A DNA stretch of 64,000 nucleotides from Novosphingobium sp. (lineage in GTDB: Bacteria; Pseudomonadota; Alphaproteobacteria; Sphingomonadales; Sphingomonadaceae): assembly GCF_027486195.1 (NCBI RefSeq), contig NZ_JAIXPP010000020.1:124001-188000 (forward strand), given 5' to 3'. The notes under the pieces were generated by a model. That model was not told where the DNA came from and made no database searches. It was given only the letters and a program-made list of their open reading frames with translations. Below, piece by piece: positions 17,569 to 24,802 of this stretch (positions are counted from its first letter, which is position 1; every line of letters begins with the position of its first letter). The position numbers were made by a program, and so were the translations under genes.

Positions 17569-19385
17569 CGGGTCTTGGGCTTGCGCGGAGTGGTCTTCTG
17601 CTCACGCAGCGCCACGCGGTCGATATCGAGTTGGTCCTTGCTCGCCTGCGCCTTCAGCTGCGGGTGCTTGCTGTAGAGGTACTTCTGCTGCGCGATGGTG
17701 AGCAGGTTCGAGGTGATCCAGTAGATCAGCAGGCCTGCCGCGAAGGGTGCCATCACGAACATCATCATCCACGGCATAAGCGCCATGACCTGCTGCTGCG
17801 CCGGGTCCATCGCGGCAGGCTGCAGCTTGAACTGCGCCCACATCGTGATGCCGAGCAGGATCGCCAGCACGCCGATCGCGAGGAACGCGGGCGGGGTGAA
17901 CGGCAGCAGGCCGAACAGGTTGAGCACGTGCAGCGGATCGGGGGCCGAGAGGTCCTTGATCCAGAGGTAGAAGGGCTGGTGGCGCATCTCGATGGTCAGC
18001 ACGAGCACTTTGTAGAGCGCGAAGAACACCGGGATCTGCAGGAAGATCGGCAGGCAGCCGGCGAGCGGGTTCACGCCTTCCGCCTTGTACAGCGCCATGA
18101 TTTCCTGCTGCTGCTTCTGCTTGTCGTCCTTGAAGCGTTCCTGGATGACCTTCAGCTTGGGCTGGATCGCGCGCATCGCCGCCATCGAGGAGAACTGGCG
18201 CTGGGCGACCGGGAACATCATGCCACGCACGATCAGCGTGAGCAGGATGATCGCGAGGCCGAAGTTGTGCACCGCGCGGAACAGCGAATCGAGCAGCCAG
18301 AAGATCGGCTTCTCGAACCAGCGGAACCAGCCCCAGTCGATCGAGAGCGAGAGGTTGGTTGCCCCCTGCTTCTCGTAGGCCTCGAGCACATTGTTTTCCT
18401 TGGCCCCGGCGAAGAGGCGCACGGTCTGCGTCGCGGTCTGCCCCGGCGCGACGGTCGAGACGGGATAGATCAGGTCCGCGCGGAAGATATCGGGCGCGAC
18501 ACTGCGGAAATCCCCCTTGGGCTGAACCGCCCCGTTCGCCGTGTCCGGGACCAGGGCCGAGAGCCAGTAGATATCGGTGAAGCCGATCCAGTTGGCGGAG
18601 CCCGCCGGGCTGACCGTGCCGGCGGTCTTCACGTCGGAATAGTTGTTATCGAACGTGACCGCGCCATCGAACGCCGCGATCGGGCCCGAGTGGACGTTCC
18701 AGGTATCGAGGCTGGCGGTGCGGTCGGTGCGGTTGACCAGCGCGAAGGGCTTGACCGCAACGGGCGCGCCGCCCGCATTGCTGACCGACTGGGTCAGCGT
18801 GATCATGTAGTTCGCATCGATCGCATAGCGGATCGCGAAAGTCTGGCCGGTGGGATTGGTCCACTTGAGCGTGACGGGCGTCGCCGGCGTCAGCTTCGCG
18901 CCTTCGGCCTGCCACATCGTGTCCGGTCCCGGGGCGGCAATGCCGTTCTGGCCGATCCAGCCGACCTGCGCATAGTGCTGCGCGGGCGTGCCGGCGGGCG
19001 AGAACAGACGCACCGGCGGGCTGTTCTTGTCGAGCGTTTCGCGGTGGCGGGCGAGCGTGAGATCATCGACGAGGCCGCCGAGGAGATTGATCGAACCCTT
19101 GAGGCCGGGCGCATCGACCGGAATGCGGTGGCCGGCGGCGAGGGTCTGGGCAAGGTCCTGCTTTTCAAGCGCGACATCGGCCGGGGCCTGCAGGCCGCCT
19201 TCGCGGGTCGGCTTGAGCGTGGACGCGGTGGCAGGTGCGTTGCCGGCGGGGGCGCCGGGTGCGGCGGCAGCACCGGCGACAGGCTTGGCAGGCGCAGGGT
19301 AATAGTACCGCATGCCAAGGTCCCAGCCGACCAGCATGAGGGCCATGAGCACCATCGCCAGAATTACGTTGCGCTGATTTTCCAC
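17565..19385 (-). CDS. yidC: YidC, membrane protein insertase
   Basis: This 606-residue inner-membrane insertase and Sec partner is of the Gram-negative type. It has TM1 at residues 7-25, then a large periplasmic beta-sandwich domain (about 60-365), preceded by an Ala/Pro-rich linker. The conserved core from about 370 (IFWLLDSLFRAVHNFGLAIILLTLIVRGMMFP) has the cavity arginine in LIVRG. A cytoplasmic coiled hairpin (QPKLKVIQERFKDDKQKQQQE) and further helices follow. The basic C-terminus KTTPRKPKTR can bind ribosomes. It belongs to the rpmH-rnpA-yidD-yidC-engB operon. Confidence 0.97.
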   Translation of the reverse strand: MENQRNVILAMVLMALMLVGWDLGMRYYYPAPAKPVAGAAAAPGAPAGNAPATASTLKPTREGGLQAPADVALEKQDLAQTLAAGHRIPVDAPGLKGSINLLGGLVDDLTLARHRETLDKNSPPVRLFSPAGTPAQHYAQVGWIGQNGIAAPGPDTMWQAEGAKLTPATPVTLKWTNPTGQTFAIRYAIDANYMITLTQSVSNAGGAPVAVKPFALVNRTDRTASLDTWNVHSGPIAAFDGAVTFDNNYSDVKTAGTVSPAGSANWIGFTDIYWLSALVPDTANGAVQPKGDFRSVAPDIFRADLIYPVSTVAPGQTATQTVRLFAGAKENNVLEAYEKQGATNLSLSIDWGWFRWFEKPIFWLLDSLFRAVHNFGLAIILLTLIVRGMMFPVAQRQFSSMAAMRAIQPKLKVIQERFKDDKQKQQQEIMALYKAEGVNPLAGCLPIFLQIPVFFALYKVLVLTIEMRHQPFYLWIKDLSAPDPLHVLNLFGLLPFTPPAFLAIGVLAILLGITMWAQFKLQPAAMDPAQQQVMALMPWMMMFVMAPFAAGLLIYWITSNLLTIAQQKYLYSKHPQLKAQASKDQLDIDRVALREQKTTPRKPKTR

Positions 19386-19439
19386 TCTGCCTCGCGTCGA
19401 AAAGTCATGTCTGCAGGATACGCTGTCACGGCACCGGCA

Positions 19440-19652
19440 CTAGGGGACGGGGTCGTAGCCGTGGCCACCCCAAGGATGGCAGCGCAATAGCCGCTTCACC
19501 GTCAGCCAACCACCCTTAATCGCACCGTGTTTGCGCAGCGCCTCGATCGCATAGTGCGAACACGAGGGGCTGTAGCGGCACGAGGGCGGCAGGATCACCG
19601 AGGGACCGAGTTGCCAGAGGCGAACTAGGACGATCAGCAGGCGGCGGATCAC
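19440..19652 (-). CDS. yidD: YidD, membrane protein insertion efficiency factor
   Basis: This 70-residue basic protein of the YidD/Haemolysin-like family helps insertion and folding of membrane proteins with YidC. Conserved cysteines and motifs are clear: [23 protein letters not shown] and the C-terminal [16 protein letters not shown]. It begins with GTG at 19652, overlapping the rnpA stop (GTGA). yidC follows after 54 bp. Confidence 0.95.
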   Translation of the reverse strand: MIRRLLIVLVRLWQLGPSVILPPSCRYSPSCSHYAIEALRKHGAIKGGWLTVKRLLRCHPWGGHGYDPVP

Positions 19653-20086
19653 TTGCCGCGTCCCTTGGGCTTGCCCTTGGTAGAAGGTCTGCGCGGCGGA
19701 TCACCCTTGCCCGCAGCCACGCGGGAAAGCGCGGCTTCGAGTTCCTGGCGAAGCAGCGCGAAATTGCGTTCGATCCCGTTTTCACGGCCGATCAGCACAT
19801 GGTCTGCACCGGCAATGCCCTGAGCTGGAAGGATTTCCCGCGCGAGCGCACGCAGGCGCCGCTTCATGCGGTTGCGGGCAACGGCATTGCCAATGCGCTT
19901 GGTGACGGTAACCCCGAAGCGGCGCAAGCCATCGGGGCGTGCCAGCGGGTTCACCAAAAGCACGAAACCGGGCCTTGCGACCCGGATTCCGTTGTTCGCG
20001 GCGAGGAAATCGGCGCGCTTCGCAATGATCTCCAGCCGAAGCCCCGTCGCCGCAGCGTCCGGGGCGGCTGGCGCTTCGGGGATCAG
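19649..20086 (-). CDS. rnpA: RnpA, ribonuclease P protein component (start codon unusual)
   Basis: This is the protein subunit of RNase P, which helps the RNA catalyst bind pre-tRNA 5' leaders. The core begins at [16 protein letters not shown]. The RNR motif is visible in [23 protein letters not shown], and a basic tail ends GKPKGRGK. No ATG, GTG or TTG lies in frame between the rpmH start and the core. The frame is open all the way through rpmH, to 20317. The nearest candidate is CTG at 20086, which overlaps the rpmH stop as CTGA and gives 145 residues. The next real start codon is TTG at 20263, upstream of rpmH. The coordinate given is therefore the least certain part. Confidence 0.85.
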   Translation of the reverse strand: MIPEAPAAPDAAATGLRLEIIAKRADFLAANNGIRVARPGFVLLVNPLARPDGLRRFGVTVTKRIGNAVARNRMKRRLRALAREILPAQGIAGADHVLIGRENGIERNFALLRQELEAALSRVAAGKGDPPRRPSTKGKPKGRGK

Positions 20087-20217
20087 GCCGAAAGCTTCTT
20101 GCGACCGCGAGCGCGGCGGGCACGGAGGATCTTGCGACCGCCGACAGTGGCCGTGCGGGCGCGGAAGCCGTGACGGCGGGCACGCACGAGATTGCTGGGC
20201 TGGAAAGTGCGCTTCAT
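20083..20217 (-). CDS. rpmH: RpmH, 50S ribosomal protein L34
   Basis: This 44-residue basic protein of the large ribosomal subunit is in a reading frame different from the open one around it. The translation starts [19 protein letters not shown] and continues to [13 protein letters not shown], a textbook L34. The stop TGA is at 20083-20085. It heads the rpmH-rnpA-yidD-yidC-engB operon. The leader upstream (20218-20375) has a purine-rich region near 20225-20235 on the minus strand that can serve as ribosome site. Confidence 0.97.
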   Translation of the reverse strand: MKRTFQPSNLVRARRHGFRARTATVGGRKILRARRARGRKKLSA

Positions 20218-20375
20218 CGGTTTGCTCTTTTCGTTCGAATCGGTTTGACCGTGGCCAGCGCAAAACGCGGCCCGGAATCAGGAGCGGGCCACTACGCTGC
20301 GATACTCTTGCAGTCAAGCACCGCTAGGATTGCGGCGCCTTCCTGCCCCGTGCCCCAGGCCGAATGGCTCGGGCA

Positions 20376-20406
20376 GAAAAAAGGCCCGGTCGTTGCCAAC
20401 CGGGCC
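20376..20406 (-). terminator. Rho-independent terminator of a short minus-strand unit
   Basis: GGCCCGGT (20383-20390) pairs perfectly with ACCGGGCC (20399-20406) around an 8-base loop. On the minus strand it is followed by six T residues (A-run at 20377-20382). It is too far from the upstream stress-protein stop (20648) to be simply its terminator, and it lies before the rpmH operon promoter. It is a strong candidate for the 3' end of a short transcript. Confidence 0.75.
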
Positions 20407-20477
20407 TGAAAGTTTTGGGAGAGGATGCCTGAAAGGCCATTTTCATATGCAACTATCCCCCTGTTCTCGCAAGTGCG
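20376..20477 (-). ncRNA. Candidate small RNA of about 100 nt
   Basis: In the 430-bp gap 20218-20647 the minus strand carries a sigma70-like promoter. The -35 is TTGATT (20512-20507), the spacer is 17 bp and the -10 is TATGAC (20489-20484). It points to a strong terminator about 100 bp away. The intervening sequence is AT-richer than the neighbourhood. A frame beginning ATGAAAATGGCC with a GGGGGA upstream runs straight through the terminator stem, so it is unlikely to be translated. No known RNA family was recognised. The rest of the gap (20513-20647) shows only AT-rich sequence and nothing else specific. Confidence 0.45.
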
Positions 20478-20512
20478 AAATGGGTCATAATGGTTGCACT
20501 TTTTGCAATCAA
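20469..20512 (-). promoter_or_regulatory. Composite regulatory element, copy 1 (shared with 36361-36404)
   Basis: On the plus strand it reads GCAAGTGCGAA, 14 variable bases, then GTTGCA-N5-TGCAATCAA. The same arrangement with identical spacing recurs at 36361-36404. The TTGCA-N5-TGCAA core is an inverted repeat (20494-20508) that overlaps the -35 to -10 spacer of the putative minus-strand promoter, as an operator would. TTGCAA half-sites are reminiscent of operators described for Fur-family regulators in alphaproteobacteria, but the regulator is not identifiable here. Confidence 0.55.
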
Positions 20513-20647
20513 AACGGCATAATCGCCTGGGAACCGCCAATTTCCATCGCCATTACAGCAGTATGACTCCCGGATATGGCGACAATGCCAAAATCGGATA
20601 GCGCTTTCGCCGCGTCGCAACATGCCCCAAGGGGAAGGTCGCGGCGT

Positions 20648-21427
20648 TCAGTGTGCCAGGAGCAGCGGGACCATCGACTTGTCGAGCAACTCGCGCGAGA
20701 CTCCGCCGAGCAGCAGTTCGCGCAGCCGGCTCTTGCCGAACACGCCCATCACGATCAGTCCCGCACCAAGTTCGTGCGCCTTGTCGGCAATCATGGTGCC
20801 GATCGCGCCGTGCTTTGCCACTTCATGGACTTCGGCATGGATGTCGTGCCGCGAGAGGTAGCAGGCCGCATCGCGCGCGGGGAAGCTGTCTTCCTTTTCG
20901 CGCACCATCAGGATGTGGACCGCGCTGGCGAGGGCCAGCAGCGGCAGCGCTGCGTGCATGGCAGCAGCGGCTTCATGCCCGCCATCCCAGGCGAGCAGCA
21001 CCGGCTTGTCGAACACGACCAGCGGCACCCCGCGCGGCAGCGCCAGCACCGGGCAGCGCGAACCCAGCGCCACTTCCTCGAGCGCGGGATCATCGAGGCT
21101 GGCGACGATGCAATCGGTGAAGCGCGCCGCCGCGGCCACGCTTTCGACGCGGCCCTGATCGGTGAGCACCACGTCGAAGGGCACGTCTTCGTTGGCGAGC
21201 CGCTTGTCGAGGTCCGTGGCAAGCTGCTCGTCCGCTGCGCGCACCTCGTTGATCACTTCGGCCGAAAGCGCCGCCCCGCCGAAGGGCTCCCACAGCGCCA
21301 TCTGCGCGAAGGGAGTCGCGATCTGGAAAGACACGTGGCCGCGCATCGCCCGCGCCAGCGCGAGCGCGGTTTCGACCCTGTCGTTCAGCGTATCGGCGTT
21401 GTCCGCCGGGCAGAGAATCGAGCGCAT
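20648..21427 (-). CDS. Universal stress protein with two tandem Usp domains
   Basis: This 259-residue cytosolic protein has two UspA-like domains (about residues 1-130 and 140-259). The second domain ends with the ATP-binding pattern GVFGKSRLRELLLGGVSRELL, which is the G-2X-G-9X-G(S) motif. The first domain is degenerate. Tandem Usp proteins are linked to starvation, redox and low-oxygen survival. An FNR-like box sits 62 bp upstream of the ATG, which supports oxygen-dependent control. There is no obvious operon partner. Confidence 0.9.
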   Translation of the reverse strand: MRSILCPADNADTLNDRVETALALARAMRGHVSFQIATPFAQMALWEPFGGAALSAEVINEVRAADEQLATDLDKRLANEDVPFDVVLTDQGRVESVAAAARFTDCIVASLDDPALEEVALGSRCPVLALPRGVPLVVFDKPVLLAWDGGHEAAAAMHAALPLLALASAVHILMVREKEDSFPARDAACYLSRHDIHAEVHEVAKHGAIGTMIADKAHELGAGLIVMGVFGKSRLRELLLGGVSRELLDKSMVPLLLAH

Positions 21428-21488
21428 GGGGTTTCTCCTTGGGTTTGGCTATGCAGCCACTGATAGACCCGATCCGGACCGATGCCCA

Positions 21489-21502
21489 ATGATCCAGGTC
21501 AA
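21489..21502 (-). promoter_or_regulatory. FNR/FixK-like site upstream of the universal stress gene
   Basis: On the minus strand the sequence is TTGACCTGGATCAT, which matches the FNR-family consensus TTGAT-N4-ATCAA at 8 of 10 fixed positions. It lies 62 bp upstream of the start codon, compatible with activation from about -41.5 if transcription starts near 21454. The half-sites share the CTGG spacer with the perfect box at 41811-41824. Confidence 0.55.
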
Positions 21503-21567
21503 TTCCTTGCCCTTGCACGCACCGCCGCGACCGCTATGCCGCCAGCAACACGCAACTGGGAGCGGGC

Positions 21568-22230
21568 ATGGTGACGGAGCGGGCGTTTGCGGCAGTGATC
21601 TTCGATTTCGGCGGGGTGATCACCTCGTCGCCGTTCGAAGCGTTCAATCGGCTGGAAGCGGAGCGCGGCCTGCCGCAGGACTTCGTGCGCCGGGTGAATG
21701 CGATGAACCCCGACGACAACGCATGGGCAAAGTTTGAACGGGCGGAGATCGGCGCGGCGGAGTTCGATGCGCTGTTTGCAGCGGAAGCGCGTGTGCAAGG
21801 GCACGATCTGGCCGGTAGCGAAGTGCTTGCCGTGCTGGCAGGCGCGGTCCGGCCAGCGATGGTCATTGCGCTCGACCAACTCAAGGCCGCCGGTTACCGC
21901 ATCGCCTGCATCACCAACAACGTGCCCGCCGGACACGGCGGCGCCGGCCTGGCGAGGAGCGAAGACCGCAGCGATGCGCTCGAGCTTATCTTCGCGCGCT
22001 TCGAGCATGTGATCGAAAGCAGCAAGGCCGGCGTGCGCAAGCCCGATCCGCGCATCTACCAGATGATGTGCGAGAAACTGGGGCTCGAACCCGCGGCCTG
22101 CATCTACCTCGACGACCTTGGCGTGAACTGCAAACCGGCGGCAAAGCTGGGGATGCACGCGATCAAGGTGACGAGCGGCGAGCAGGCGCTGGCCGACCTT
22201 TCAGCACTGCTCGCGCTCCCGCTGGGGTGA
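21568..22230 (+). CDS. HAD-superfamily subfamily IA hydrolase
   Basis: This 220-residue HAD-IA phosphatase-like protein contains motif I FDFGGVI (nucleophile Asp), motif II in ITNN, the lysine of motif III in RKPDPRIYQMM and motif IV in YLDDLGVN, plus an alpha-helical cap. The second Asp of the usual DxD is replaced by Gly (DFG), as in the group related to the N-terminal domain of soluble epoxide hydrolases and YihX-like proteins. The reaction is unknown. It is followed by the CoA-transferase genes after 54 bp, so an operon is possible. Confidence 0.85.
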   Translation: MVTERAFAAVIFDFGGVITSSPFEAFNRLEAERGLPQDFVRRVNAMNPDDNAWAKFERAEIGAAEFDALFAAEARVQGHDLAGSEVLAVLAGAVRPAMVIALDQLKAAGYRIACITNNVPAGHGGAGLARSEDRSDALELIFARFEHVIESSKAGVRKPDPRIYQMMCEKLGLEPAACIYLDDLGVNCKPAAKLGMHAIKVTSGEQALADLSALLALPLG

Positions 22231-22284
22231 CAAGCTGTCGCTGGGCGCTAGATAGGCGCTGCATAGCACAGGAGCCGGATTCGC

Positions 22285-22995
22285 GTGGCCAAGAAGCTTT
22301 ATCCCGATGCCGCCAGCGCCCTTGACGGGTTGCTCAAGGATGGCTTGCTGATCGCCTGCGGCGGCTTCGGCCTTTGCGGAATCCCCGAGCGCCTGTTGAC
22401 AGCGGTGCGCGAATCCGGGGTCAAGGATCTGACCTTCGCCAGCAACAACGCCGGGATCGACAACGAAGGCATCGGCATGCTGCTGCGCACGCGGCAGGTG
22501 AAGAAGATGATCGCCAGCTACGTGGGCGAGAACAAGGAATTCGAGCGGCAGTACCTTTCGGGCGAGCTCGAGGTGGAATTCAGCCCGCAGGGCACGCTGG
22601 CCGAGCGCATGCGCGCAGGCGGCGCAGGCATTCCGGGATTTTACACCAAGACGGGCGTCGGCACGCTGGTGGCCGAGGGCAAGGAAAGCAAAGTTTTCGA
22701 CGGGCAGGAATACATCCTTGAACGCGGAATCTTCGCCGATCTGGCGCTGGTGAAGGCGTGGAAAGCGGACGAGACGGGCAACGTCGTTTTCCGCAAGACC
22801 GCGCGCAATTTCAACGTGCCAGCCGCCACCTGCGGCAAGGTCTGCGTGGTCGAGGTGGAAGAGATCGTGCCCACCGGCAGCCTTGATCCAGATAGCGTCC
22901 ACCTGCCGGGCGTCTATGTCCAGCGGATCATCGTGGGTTCGCCCTATGACAAGAAGATCGAGTTCCGCACGGTTCGCAACACGGATGTCGGCTGA
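22285..22995 (+). CDS. scoA: 3-oxoacid (succinyl-CoA:3-ketoacid) CoA-transferase subunit A
   Basis: This alpha subunit of a heterodimeric family I CoA-transferase activates 3-oxo acids such as acetoacetate with succinyl-CoA in ketone-body and PHB breakdown. Visible markers are the early [13 protein letters not shown]oA loop and [30 protein letters not shown] and GQEYILE. GTG at 22285 is preceded by AGGAG. The stop TGA shares its last base with the scoB ATG (TGATG), so the two subunits are co-translated. Length is 236 residues. Confidence 0.93.
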   Translation: MAKKLYPDAASALDGLLKDGLLIACGGFGLCGIPERLLTAVRESGVKDLTFASNNAGIDNEGIGMLLRTRQVKKMIASYVGENKEFERQYLSGELEVEFSPQGTLAERMRAGGAGIPGFYTKTGVGTLVAEGKESKVFDGQEYILERGIFADLALVKAWKADETGNVVFRKTARNFNVPAATCGKVCVVEVEEIVPTGSLDPDSVHLPGVYVQRIIVGSPYDKKIEFRTVRNTDVG

Positions 22996-23654
22996 TGACC
23001 AAGCATGATGGATTGACCGCTGGCTGGACCCGCGACCAGATGGCCGCCCGCGCCGCGCGCGAACTGCAGGACGGCTTCTATGTGAACCTCGGCATCGGCA
23101 TTCCGACGCTGGTGGCGAACCATATCCCCGAAGGCATGACGGTGACGCTGCAGAGCGAGAACGGCATGCTCGGCATCGGGCCCTTCCCGCTCGCGGGTGA
23201 GGAAGACGCCGACCTGATCAATGCCGGCAAGCAGACGATCAGCGAACTGCCGCAGTCCGCCTATTTCGATAGCGCGCAGAGCTTCGCCATGATCCGGGGC
23301 GGGCATATCGACCTTACCGTGCTGGGCGCGATGGAAGTGGCCGAAAACGGCGACATCGCCAACTGGATGGTGCCCGGCAAGATGATCAAGGGCATGGGCG
23401 GCGCGATGGACCTCGTCGCGGGGGTCAAGAAGATCATCGTGGTGATGGAGCACTGCGCCAAGGACGGCAGCCCCAAGTTCATTCCGGCATGCACTCTGCC
23501 GCTGACGGGCAAGGGCGTGGTCGACATGATAGTGACCGACCTTGCCGTCTTCGCGCGGGCAGATCACGCCTCGCCGTTCCGGCTGATCGAGCTGGCGCCG
23601 GGCGTCAGCGCTGAGGATGTCAGGGCCAAGACGACGGCGCACTACGTGGAGTAA
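22995..23654 (+). CDS. scoB: 3-oxoacid CoA-transferase subunit B
   Basis: This beta subunit carries the catalytic glutamate in the SENG motif ([14 protein letters not shown]), with upstream [17 protein letters not shown] and downstream [23 protein letters not shown]. The glutamate forms the glutamyl-CoA thioester. Length is 219 residues, as in SCOT-type enzymes. It overlaps scoA by one base and is followed by a GST gene 4 bp later. Confidence 0.94.
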   Translation: MTKHDGLTAGWTRDQMAARAARELQDGFYVNLGIGIPTLVANHIPEGMTVTLQSENGMLGIGPFPLAGEEDADLINAGKQTISELPQSAYFDSAQSFAMIRGGHIDLTVLGAMEVAENGDIANWMVPGKMIKGMGGAMDLVAGVKKIIVVMEHCAKDGSPKFIPACTLPLTGKGVVDMIVTDLAVFARADHASPFRLIELAPGVSAEDVRAKTTAHYVE

Positions 23655-23658
23655 GCCC

Positions 23659-24342
23659 TTGGCCTATACCCTGATCACCGCAAACCGGAACTATTCAAGC
23701 TGGTCGCTGCGCCCCTGGGTGCTAATGAAGGCGCTGGGCATTCCCTTCGAGGAACGCATCGAGCCTTTCACCAAGCCTTCGAACTATGACGAGTTCCGCG
23801 CGTTCTCGCCGACCGGCCAAGTGCCGGTGCTGCTTGATGGCGAGACCACCGTGTGGGATTCGCTCGGCATCGCGCTCTATCTGGCGGACCGGCACGCGGG
23901 CGTGTGGCCGGTAGATGCAGCGGCCCGGGCCTTCGCGCAGAGCGCCGTCACCGAGATGCATGGCGGCTTTTCAGCCTTGCGCAATGATTGCCCGATGAAC
24001 GTGGGCGTGCGGGTGCAGCCGCGCCCAATGCGCGATGCGCTGGTGCGCGATGTGGCGCGGGTGCGCGAGATCTTCGAGCAGGGCCTTGCGCGCTTCGGCG
24101 GGCCGTGGCTGGCAGGCGAGGCCTTCACGGTGCTCGACGCTTTCTACGCGCCGGTCGCTTACCGGGTGCGCAGCTATGGCCTCGACGTTGGGAAGGGTCA
24201 GGCCTGGGTCGACCACGTGATCGCGCATCCCGCGATGCAGGAATGGGAAGCAGTTGCACTCGCGGAAACCTGGCGCGAAGTGAGCCACGAGGAAGAACTT
24301 GCGGCCAGCGGGGCGATCACCGCCGATTACCGCAAAGCCTAA
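23659..24342 (+). CDS. Glutathione S-transferase family protein (paralogue of 14117-14785)
   Basis: This 227-residue GST-fold protein starts at TTG 23659 (MAYTLITANRNYSSWSLRPW), preceded by GGAG seven bases upstream and only 4 bp after scoB. The frame is open further upstream, but that part runs inside scoB. The N-terminal motif NRNYSSWSLR is shared with the GST at 14.1 kb. The thioredoxin fold continues with GQVPVLLDG and VWDSLGIALYLAD, then an all-helical domain. Its position behind the CoA-transferase suggests the same transcript. The substrate is unknown. Confidence 0.87.
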   Translation: MAYTLITANRNYSSWSLRPWVLMKALGIPFEERIEPFTKPSNYDEFRAFSPTGQVPVLLDGETTVWDSLGIALYLADRHAGVWPVDAAARAFAQSAVTEMHGGFSALRNDCPMNVGVRVQPRPMRDALVRDVARVREIFEQGLARFGGPWLAGEAFTVLDAFYAPVAYRVRSYGLDVGKGQAWVDHVIAHPAMQEWEAVALAETWREVSHEEELAASGAITADYRKA

Positions 24343-24761
24343 GGCTTCTCGTCCGCCTTCTCGCGCGCGTTCAGCTCTGCCCAGAGGCCTTCGGTGCCCG
24401 CTTCGACGGCATGATTCACATATTGCGAGGCGGCTAACCACCCTTTGAACGGGCGCAGCGTGGCGACGCAGCCGAGGACGAGGATCGGCATCGAGGTGAA
24501 GACATGGACCCACCACGGCGGATCGAACTTCACCTGCACATAGACCACCACGAAAACCAGCGGGAACGCGGTGATGCACAGGGCGAAAAAGGCGGGGCCA
24601 TCGTCCGTCTGCGCATAGCCGAAATCGAGGCCGCAGTGATCACAGGTCTTGGCGAGCTTGAGCCAGCCGGCAAACATGTGCCCCTTGCCGCAGCGCGGGC
24701 ATTTGCCTTGCCAGCCGCAGCGCAGGATCCAGGCGAGCTTCGGATTTGAAATCAGAGCCAT
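24339..24761 (-). CDS. DUF983 membrane protein
   Basis: This 140-residue protein has two zinc-ribbon-like cysteine pairs (WQGKCPRCGKGHMF and AKTCDHCGLDFG) at the N-terminus, followed by two transmembrane helices (about residues 60-80 and 88-108). DUF983 proteins are found across alphaproteobacteria and have no firm function. Some lie near cytochrome oxidase genes. The frame extends upstream through the MFS gene, but ATG 24761 is the family start. The stop overlaps the convergent GST by 4 bp (CTAA). Confidence 0.85.
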   Translation of the reverse strand: MALISNPKLAWILRCGWQGKCPRCGKGHMFAGWLKLAKTCDHCGLDFGYAQTDDGPAFFALCITAFPLVFVVVYVQVKFDPPWWVHVFTSMPILVLGCVATLRPFKGWLAASQYVNHAVEAGTEGLWAELNAREKADEKP

Positions 24762-24802
24762 GGGATGGCCGTTAAACCTCGGCGAGGCCGCCAGCAATAA
24801 CT

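Noticed and set aside
17511..19490. Long plus-strand open frame opposite yidC
   Set aside because: It is a shadow of yidC, with no recognisable protein features.
20228..20245. T-loop-like GTTCGAATC suggesting a tRNA
   Set aside because: No acceptor stem, anticodon arm or D-arm pairs around it; it lies in the rpmH leader.
20292..20540. Minus-strand open frame with cysteines before the rpmH operon
   Set aside because: It runs through the strong terminator stem and is not preceded by a plausible ribosome site.
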